The notes under the pieces were generated by a model. That model did not search any database, was not told the DNA's origin, and saw nothing but the letters and a program-made list of their open reading frames with translations. Shown piece by piece: positions 59,170 through 64,000 of a DNA stretch of 64,000 bases. The first letter of the stretch is position 1, and the number at the start of each line of letters is the position of its first letter. Made by a program: the position numbers and the translations under genes. Origin of the DNA: Clostridiales bacterium (lineage in GTDB: Bacteria; Bacillota; Clostridia; Oscillospirales; Oscillospiraceae); the NCBI GenBank assembly GCA_022774865.1, contig JALFLH010000035.1, forward strand, positions 1 through 64,000. The letters run 5' to 3'.

Positions 59170-59754
59170 TCAAATCCAGTCCGGATTCGCCTCAAAGGAC
59201 AGGATTTTCCCCTGATGGGGAAAGGTGATCCTGCAGGAGAACAGCATGGGGGCGGGGGAGGAGTCCCTCGCCCCGTATTTATGATCGCCCACCAGAGGGA
59301 AGCCCCGGCTGGCGAATTGAACCCGAATCTGGTGGCTGCGGCCGGTGTGGAGCCGGACGCGGACAAGACTGGTTTCTCCCTGTGTCAGCCGCACAAATTC
59401 CAGCCGGGCCTGTTTTACGCCGCCGCGCTGGCGCTTTACCACAAAGACCTTGTTTTGCCTGCTGTCCTTCCAGAGCAGATCCGCCCAGTCACCCTGTGAC
59501 GGGGGCGTACCATGCACGAGAGCCAGATACTCCTTGATCATTGTACCCTCCTGAATGGCTTTGGAGAGGGCGGCGGCAGCCTGCCTGGTGCGGGCGTAGA
59601 CCATGACACCGCCCACATTTTTGTCCAGACGGTGGACGGGGAAGAATTCGCCGCCCAACTGCTGCTTCAGCGCGGCGGGGACTTCGGTCTCAGAGTCCAA
59701 TCCCACGGGCTTGACACAGACGGCCAGCTCCCGGTCATAATTGAGAATTTCCAT
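59170..59754 (-). CDS. RluA-type pseudouridine synthase without S4 domain
   Basis: The 194-residue protein starts directly at the catalytic domain (MEILNYDRELAVCVKPVGLDSE), with the catalytic Asp in FFPVHRLDKNVGGVMVYAR, and LHTGRSHQIRVQFASRGFPLVGDHKYGA as the later motif. It is shorter than most RluA proteins and has no S4 RNA-binding domain, as in the single-domain RluA/TruC-like group. It modifies an rRNA or tRNA uridine. It converges on the MATE gene with 2 bp between stops. The start follows AAAGGAG. Confidence 0.9.
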   Translation of the reverse strand: MEILNYDRELAVCVKPVGLDSETEVPAALKQQLGGEFFPVHRLDKNVGGVMVYARTRQAAAALSKAIQEGTMIKEYLALVHGTPPSQGDWADLLWKDSRQNKVFVVKRQRGGVKQARLEFVRLTQGETSLVRVRLHTGRSHQIRVQFASRGFPLVGDHKYGARDSSPAPMLFSCRITFPHQGKILSFEANPDWI

Positions 59755-59841
59755 TGCGGCTCCTTTCTGAATGTGAACGATTCTTTCATTTCCAGTATAT
59801 CATATCATCGCGGAAAGATCAAAAAAACATGAGCGGTTGTG

Positions 59842-59869
59842 GTTGCAACTTGAACCAGAAAGTGTATAA
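59842..59869 (+). promoter_or_regulatory. Promoter of the ABC exporter gene
   Basis: TTGCAA (59842-59847) and TATAAT (59864-59869), 16-bp spacer. Confidence 0.65.
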
Positions 59870-59894
59870 TAAGTGGGAAAAGACAGGAGGAGAA

Positions 59895-61661
59895 ATGATG
59901 ACAACCCAGGATTTTCAACGAAAAAAGCCGCTGATGATCTTTCTCAGCTATTTTAAAAACCATAAGAAGCTGTTCGCGATCGATATGTGCTGCGCGGTTT
60001 TGATCGCAGCCATCGATCTTCTGTTTCCGCTGGTGACCCGCAGCGCCCTGTATGAGATGCTGCCCGACCGGATGTACAGGACCTTCTTCATCGTCATGGC
60101 CGCGGTGGTTTTGTGCTATGTGCTGCGGACGTTTCTGAATTACATTGTCTGCTATTATGGCCACACCTTCGGCATCCGGGTGGAGGCGGATATCCGGGCG
60201 GATCTGTTCCGGCATATGCAGGAAATGAGCTTTGATTTCTATGACCAGAACCGCACCGGCCTGCTCATGGCCCGGCTGACTTCCGATCTGTTTGACCTGA
60301 CAGAGCTTGCCCACCACGGCCCGGAAGATCTGCTGACTTCCATTCTGACCATCATCGGCGCGCTGATTGTCATGGGTTCCATCCAGTGGCAGCTCGCGCT
60401 GGTTGTGGCGGTCATGATACCAATCTTCATTGTGGTCATCATGTCCATGCGCAGCAGTATGTCGCGGGCATCCGCGGCAGTGAAGCAGAAAACCGGCCAC
60501 ATCAACGCGGAGATTGAATCCAGCCTGTCCGGCATCCGCACCGCCAAGGCGTTTGCCAACGAACCGGTGGAAAGTGCCCGGTTTACCGCAGCAAATGAGG
60601 TTTACAAAACCTCCAAGCGGGAGTTCCACAAGGCTATGGGACGTTTCGGCAGCGCCATGGAGTTCTTCCTATGCAGTCTGAACGTGGTGGTCATCGGCGT
60701 GGGTGGCTTCTATATTATGAAGGGTAAGATGGATTACCCGGATCTTGTGACCTTTACCCTGTATATTGCCTCTTTTGTCAGTCCCATGCGCAAGCTGTCC
60801 AGCTTCTCAGAGCTGTTCGCCAACGGCTTCGCCGGCTTGAACCGCTTTGTGGAGATTATGCGTACCGCGCCGATGGTGAAAGACAAGCCGGACGCCAAGC
60901 CCCTTGCAAATGTGAAGGGCGAAATCCGGGTGGAAAACGTCAGCTTTGCCTATGACGGCGATCTGGCTGTGCTGCACAAAGTGAGCCTGGAAGTAAAGCC
61001 CGGCGAGACCATCGCCATCGTCGGACCCTCCGGCGGCGGCAAGAGCACCTTGTGCCAGTTGATTCCCCGGTTCTATGACGTGACCAGCGGCGCCATTGCC
61101 ATCGACGGGCAGGATATCCGGGACGTGACCCAGCAGTCCATCCATGAGAACATCGGCATCGTCCAGCAGGATGTGTTCCTGTTCGCGGACACCATCTTCG
61201 AGAACATCCGCTACGGCAAGCCAGACGCCACCCCGGAGGAGGTTACGGAAGCAGCTAAGCAGGCAGAGATCTATGATGACATCATGGCGATGCCCCATGG
61301 CTTCGATACCTATGTGGGCGAACGGGGCACACTGCTCTCCGGCGGACAGAAGCAGCGGGTTGCCATTGCCCGGATTTTTCTGAAAAATCCACCCATCCTG
61401 ATTCTGGACGAGGCGACTTCCGCGCTGGATTCCGTGACCGAGGCCAGAATTCAGCGGGCGTTTGACAATCTGGCCAAGGGCAGAACCACGCTGATTATCG
61501 CCCACAGGCTTTCCACCATCCGTTCGGCAGACCGTATTGTGTCCATTTCCGACGGCCGGATTACCGAATGCGGCTCCCACAAAGAGCTGCTCCAAAAGGG
61601 CGGCATCTACGCGGAGCTGTACAAGACCCAGAACGCCCTGGCGCTGGAAGCTATGAAATAA
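59895..61661 (+). CDS. ABC-type exporter (fused transmembrane and ATPase domains)
   Basis: The 588-residue half-transporter has an ABC_membrane domain with six helices (about 15-315; FDFYDQNRTGLLMARLTSDL and the coupling helix region ESSLSGIRTAKAFANE). The ATPase domain follows with Walker A VGPSGGGKST, Q-loop VQQDVFLFADTIFENI, signature LLSGGQKQR, Walker B ILILDEATSALDS and H-loop IAHRLSTIRS. It should form a homodimer because no partner is adjacent. Class: lipid/drug exporters of the MsbA/BmrA kind. ATG 59895 follows ACAGGAGGAG. Confidence 0.94.
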   Translation: MMTTQDFQRKKPLMIFLSYFKNHKKLFAIDMCCAVLIAAIDLLFPLVTRSALYEMLPDRMYRTFFIVMAAVVLCYVLRTFLNYIVCYYGHTFGIRVEADIRADLFRHMQEMSFDFYDQNRTGLLMARLTSDLFDLTELAHHGPEDLLTSILTIIGALIVMGSIQWQLALVVAVMIPIFIVVIMSMRSSMSRASAAVKQKTGHINAEIESSLSGIRTAKAFANEPVESARFTAANEVYKTSKREFHKAMGRFGSAMEFFLCSLNVVVIGVGGFYIMKGKMDYPDLVTFTLYIASFVSPMRKLSSFSELFANGFAGLNRFVEIMRTAPMVKDKPDAKPLANVKGEIRVENVSFAYDGDLAVLHKVSLEVKPGETIAIVGPSGGGKSTLCQLIPRFYDVTSGAIAIDGQDIRDVTQQSIHENIGIVQQDVFLFADTIFENIRYGKPDATPEEVTEAAKQAEIYDDIMAMPHGFDTYVGERGTLLSGGQKQRVAIARIFLKNPPILILDEATSALDSVTEARIQRAFDNLAKGRTTLIIAHRLSTIRSADRIVSISDGRITECGSHKELLQKGGIYAELYKTQNALALEAMK

Positions 61662-61672
61662 ATCCAAACGAC

Positions 61673-61701
61673 CCCGCCGCAGATGCAAAATCTGCGGCGG
61701 G
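61673..61701 (+). terminator. Terminator after the ABC exporter gene
   Basis: CCCGCCGCAGAT/ATCTGCGGCGGG stem. The T tract is weak, so some read-through to the small XRE-like ORF is possible. Confidence 0.7.
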
Positions 61702-61725
61702 ATTCATAAAAAAGCTGGTGCAAAG

Positions 61726-61887
61726 ATGCTTGATTATTCGCCTCTTTGGGAAACAATGGAGAAAAAGCAGGTCAGCCAATACCGACTGCTCAAATCTGGG
61801 ATTGATAATCAGACGCAGGATGCGCTGGAAAAGATTTGCATGATTCTGGACTGCACACCAAATGATGTGGTCAGGTTCCAAAAATAA
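61726..61887 (+). pseudogene. Small XRE-like regulator with internal deletion in the HTH
   Basis: The 53-residue ORF reads MLDYSPLWETMEKKQVSQYRLLKSGIDNQT and then goes straight to ALEKICMILDCTPNDVVRFQK. Compared with the usual ~65-residue Cro/CI-type proteins of this kind, about a dozen residues are missing (the recognition helix and following turn; normally GIDNxTLxxLKKNxNIT). The deletion keeps frame. DNA binding is therefore doubtful. There is only a poor SD site. I call it a broken gene, but a functional mini-protein cannot be excluded. Confidence 0.65.
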
Positions 61888-61924
61888 ATGCCGTCTCGTT
61901 GAGGCGGAGCTTCGTAAAACAGTT

Positions 61925-61958
61925 AAACCGACCTATGGTTACGATCATAGGTCGGTTT
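61925..61958 (+). terminator. Terminator after the small XRE-like ORF
   Basis: AAACCGACCTATG pairs with CATAGGTCGGTTT (61925-61937 with 61946-61958); TATATGTTG follows. Confidence 0.75.
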
Positions 61959-61988
61959 ATATGTTGTGTACTGGCGCGGCAGCGCCCA

Positions 61989-62440
61989 GGGCTCCCTTGT
62001 GTAAAGGGAGCTGTCAGCGAAGCTGACTGAGGGATTGCTTTACCGCAGCATCGATATACTCACAAACTCCACGGAAATTTCTGCCGACTTCGTTGTTAGG
62101 GATACGAATGACTCTCAGACCATACCCCTCCAGAAAAGCGGTGCGGTCTGCATCTTTTTTGACGTTTCTATCCTCATAGTGTTGAGAACCATCCAACTCA
62201 ATGACAAGCTTTGCTTCTGCGCTATAGAAATCAGCGATATATTTTCCCAGCACCTTTTGTCTGGAAAAACGGACAGGGTAGGAACGCAGAAAATCATACC
62301 ATAGGTGCCGTTCTTCCTTGGTCATTTCTTTTCGCAGCTGTTTTGCAAAAGGAACCAACTGCTTATTGTACTTTGGCTGCATGACAATCCCTCCGTCACG
62401 GCTTATGCCGTGCCACCTCCCTTTACACAAGGGAGGCTTT
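61989..62440 (-). mobile_element. DUF559 gene cassette flanked by terminal inverted repeats
   Basis: The left end contains CTCCCTTGTGTAAAGGGAG followed by a GTCAGC/GCTGAC stem and GAGGGATTG. The right end has the same order in reverse complement: CTCCCTTGTGTAAAGGGAG, a CACGGC/GCCGTG stem, then GGAGGGATTG. The ~48-bp ends enclose only the DUF559 gene. The right end supplies its SD site and the left end codes its last codons. Such repeats with DUF559 genes are frequent in gut Clostridia and look like a small mobile unit, although no transposase is present. Confidence 0.65.
62014..62382 (-). CDS. DUF559 (Vsr-like) endonuclease-domain protein
   Basis: The 122-residue protein has the DUF559 pattern: LRKEMTKEERHLWYDFLRSYPVRFSRQKVLGKYIADFYSAEAKLVIELDGSQHYE. 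It has a PD-(D/E)xK-like core with the Asp of IADFYS and the E-x-D/G-x-Q-H of VIELDGSQH, followed by FLEGYGLRVIRIPNNEV. This is the fold of very-short-patch repair endonucleases. The biological role is not known. ATG 62382 follows GGAGGG inside the right inverted repeat, and the final QSLSQLR lies in the left repeat. Confidence 0.88.
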   Translation of the reverse strand: MQPKYNKQLVPFAKQLRKEMTKEERHLWYDFLRSYPVRFSRQKVLGKYIADFYSAEAKLVIELDGSQHYEDRNVKKDADRTAFLEGYGLRVIRIPNNEVGRNFRGVCEYIDAAVKQSLSQLR

Positions 62441-62536
62441 GGCGCTGCGCAAAAATGCAGATCGCACAGTACACCGAAAGGTGTATAGAAGTGCGTCCTT
62501 TATCAGTTCGACAAATTGGAAGCTGACATTCTGTAA

Positions 62537-62767
62537 TCAGTTTTTTGTCGGTGCAATGACTACCTTACAATTTGAACAATAATGGGCTTCCGCTTTATAT
62601 CCATTCGCTTTTAACGGTTTGAACTGATTGATTAGGGGAACTCCCTGTTCTGCAATGGAAAAAGAGAGAAACGATACCCTTTCTCCGTTTGGAATCCATT
62701 GCACAGGCTGTTCCCCGTTAGGGATATATCCCAACTGCATTTCTTCTTGGCAATATGGACATTTCAT
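62537..62767 (-). CDS. Zinc-ribbon protein of the DUF6487 type
   Basis: The 76-residue protein begins MKCPYCQEEMQLGYIPNGEQPVQWIPNGE and ends HYCSNCKVVIAP, giving two CxxC knuckles that should bind one zinc. The pattern matches the DUF6487 family, whose function is unknown. The start follows AGGAGAA. It stands alone between the DUF559 cassette and argS and is not obviously related to either. Confidence 0.8.
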   Translation of the reverse strand: MKCPYCQEEMQLGYIPNGEQPVQWIPNGERVSFLSFSIAEQGVPLINQFKPLKANGYKAEAHYCSNCKVVIAPTKN

Positions 62768-62841
62768 AGTACATTCTCCTATGCAACTTCAAGTTTATCG
62801 GCTTGTTTAATCATATCAGACGGCTTCAATTTATGCAAGAA

Positions 62842-62871
62842 CAGTCCCGGCAGATATTACTGCCGGAACTG
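62842..62871 (-). terminator. Terminator of argS
   Basis: CAGT-C-CCGGCAG pairs with CTGCCGG-A-ACTG, 52 bp past the argS stop on the minus strand. Confidence 0.5.
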
Positions 62872-62922
62872 AAACTGCTTTACGAAAACCCGCCATTTTG
62901 AGATAGCTTTTTTCAATAAAAC

Positions 62923-64000
62923 TTACATTTTTTCCGGCGCTTCAAAGCCCAGAATGTGGATGCAGGTTTCCAGAATGTTCTTGGCCAGACCGATCAGGGC
63001 GATGTAGCCCGCTTTCAGTGTCTCATCTTCCTCGGTCAGAATCCGGGTCTCGTGATAGAATTTATTCACCGCGCCGGCCAGTTCGAAGATGTAGGCGCAA
63101 ATCAGATTGGGAGCGGAGGACTTCAACGCGTTTTCCAGCGTGGGAGCCAGCTTGGTGACAGAGAGCATTAAATCCTTGGCAAAGTCGTTGGCAGGCTCCT
63201 GAATGGGCAGGTGTTCCCAGGGGCCGTATTTTGCCAGAATGGACTTGATACGGACAATGGTATAGAGAATATAGGGGCCTGTGTTGCCCTCGAAGGCGGC
63301 GAACCGTTCCAGATCAAAATTGTAGTCTTTGGTGGGCTGGTTGCTCAGGTCGCCGTACTTCAGAGCGGCCAGGGCAATTTTGGCGGTGGTTTCCTCTACG
63401 GCCGATTCCTCCACAATCTGGTTCTCCACCACCTTGGCCCGGACGAAATCCGTCATGTCCTGAATCAGAGTCTCCAGCCGCAGAACGCCGCCGTCCCGGG
63501 TCTTGAAGGGTTTGCCGTCGGCGCCGTTCATGGTACCGTGACCCACGTGTTCCAACTCTGTTTCGGGACGGACGATGCCACTCTTCTTCGCGGCGCGGAA
63601 AATCTGTTCAAAGTGGAGGTTCTGGCGTTTGTCGGTGACGTAGAGCATCTTGTCCGGATTCCAGTCGCGCATCCGCTGCACCATGGTGGCAAGATCCGTG
63701 GTGGCGTAGATGGCCGCACCGTCGGACTTGACCAGAATACAGGGGGGGACTTCCTTTTTGTCGGTATCCTCGGCCACCGGAAATACCAGCGCGCCGTCGC
63801 TTTCCACGGCGTAGCCCTCATCTTTCAGACGCTGAATCATGGCGGGGATATAGGGCTCGGCATCGCTTTCGCCCAGCCACTTTTCAAAATGGACGTCCAG
63901 ACGGTCGTAAATCCGCCGCAGATCGGGGATGGAAATGTTCATGATGTGCTGCCAGATGGCCCGGTAGCCCCGGCGGCCCTGCTGCAGCTCGAAGGTGGCG
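62923..64000 (-). CDS. argS: Arginyl-tRNA synthetase (3' part; 5' end outside the window)
   Basis: The fragment encodes about 358 C-terminal residues; the frame is open to the window edge. It has the catalytic-core part typical of ArgS (KSDGAAIYATTDLATMVQRM, LYVTDKRQNLHFEQIF, VGHGTMNGADGKPFKTRDGGVLRL, the last in place of KMSKS) and the C-terminal anticodon-binding DALR domain (FEGNTGPYILYTIVRIKSIL, LAGAVNKFYHETRIL, AKNILETCIHILGFEAPEKM). It charges tRNA-Arg. Full-length ArgS is usually 550-590 residues, so about 210 codons lie beyond 64000. Confidence 0.95.
   Translation of the reverse strand, partial: ATFELQQGRRGYRAIWQHIMNISIPDLRRIYDRLDVHFEKWLGESDAEPYIPAMIQRLKDEGYAVESDGALVFPVAEDTDKKEVPPCILVKSDGAAIYATTDLATMVQRMRDWNPDKMLYVTDKRQNLHFEQIFRAAKKSGIVRPETELEHVGHGTMNGADGKPFKTRDGGVLRLETLIQDMTDFVRAKVVENQIVEESAVEETTAKIALAALKYGDLSNQPTKDYNFDLERFAAFEGNTGPYILYTIVRIKSILAKYGPWEHLPIQEPANDFAKDLMLSVTKLAPTLENALKSSAPNLICAYIFELAGAVNKFYHETRILTEEDETLKAGYIALIGLAKNILETCIHILGFEAPEKM

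Overview
The window looks like chromosome of a spore-forming member of the Clostridia, most like the gut Oscillospirales. This rests on GC-rich codon usage, strong Firmicutes-type Shine-Dalgarno sites and TTGACA/TATAAT promoters, an Asp23-FakA pair, a CIRCE-controlled clpB, a sporulation sigma factor (sigG) followed by a YlmC/YmxH protein, a DUF3899 protein and several transporter families common there. The genus cannot be fixed from sequence alone.

Layout. 1-180: junction of an element lying to the left, ending in the 3' part of a tRNA-Ser gene. 585-5066: GNAT and DUF2156 genes, a D-Ala-D-Ala carboxypeptidase, queT under a preQ1-I riboswitch, and a membrane-anchored XRE regulator. 5124-7347: rpsB-tsf and a YlmC/YmxH gene. 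7417-12017: sigG split in two by a 3.8 kb element carrying a large serine recombinase, a 48-aa protein, a prepilin-like protein, a second 48-aa ORF and a probable DNA-binding protein. 12269-12420: a cluster of DnaA-box-like 9-mers, then rpsT and recG. 15255-34018: cell-surface LRR protein, gpmI, Asp23-FakA, BrkB, DUF5685/DnaJ/RluA/peptidase E group, zinc/cadmium P-type ATPase, lipid kinase, NUDIX, C39-like protein, glucokinase, pgi, a small P-loop protein and a MATE exporter. 35470-38717: a compact RiPP-type cluster (PqqD, precursor-like protein, radical SAM/SPASM, HPr-kinase-like kinase, S26 signal-peptidase-like protease). 38765-45224: PAP2, glycosyltransferase-GtrA, GH2 glycosidase, zinc-type ArsR, polar amino acid ABC importer. 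45833-54678: a complete oligopeptide ABC operon with unusually enlarged OppC, OppD and OppF, plus DUF3899. 55060-64000: clpB, MATE, RluA-like, ABC exporter, a small XRE-like ORF, a DUF559 cassette with terminal inverted repeats, a zinc-ribbon protein and partial argS.

The two most interesting systems are the sigG-interrupting element and the kinase-containing RiPP cluster. For the first, joining the two half-genes at a shared CC dinucleotide restores a 259-residue SigG with no amino-acid change, and the two element ends form a near-perfect 18+2+18 attP palindrome. This is the arrangement expected of a developmentally excised element, analogous to skin in sigK. The second pairs a WxTPxI leader and a dockerin-like calcium loop with rSAM, kinase and protease genes.
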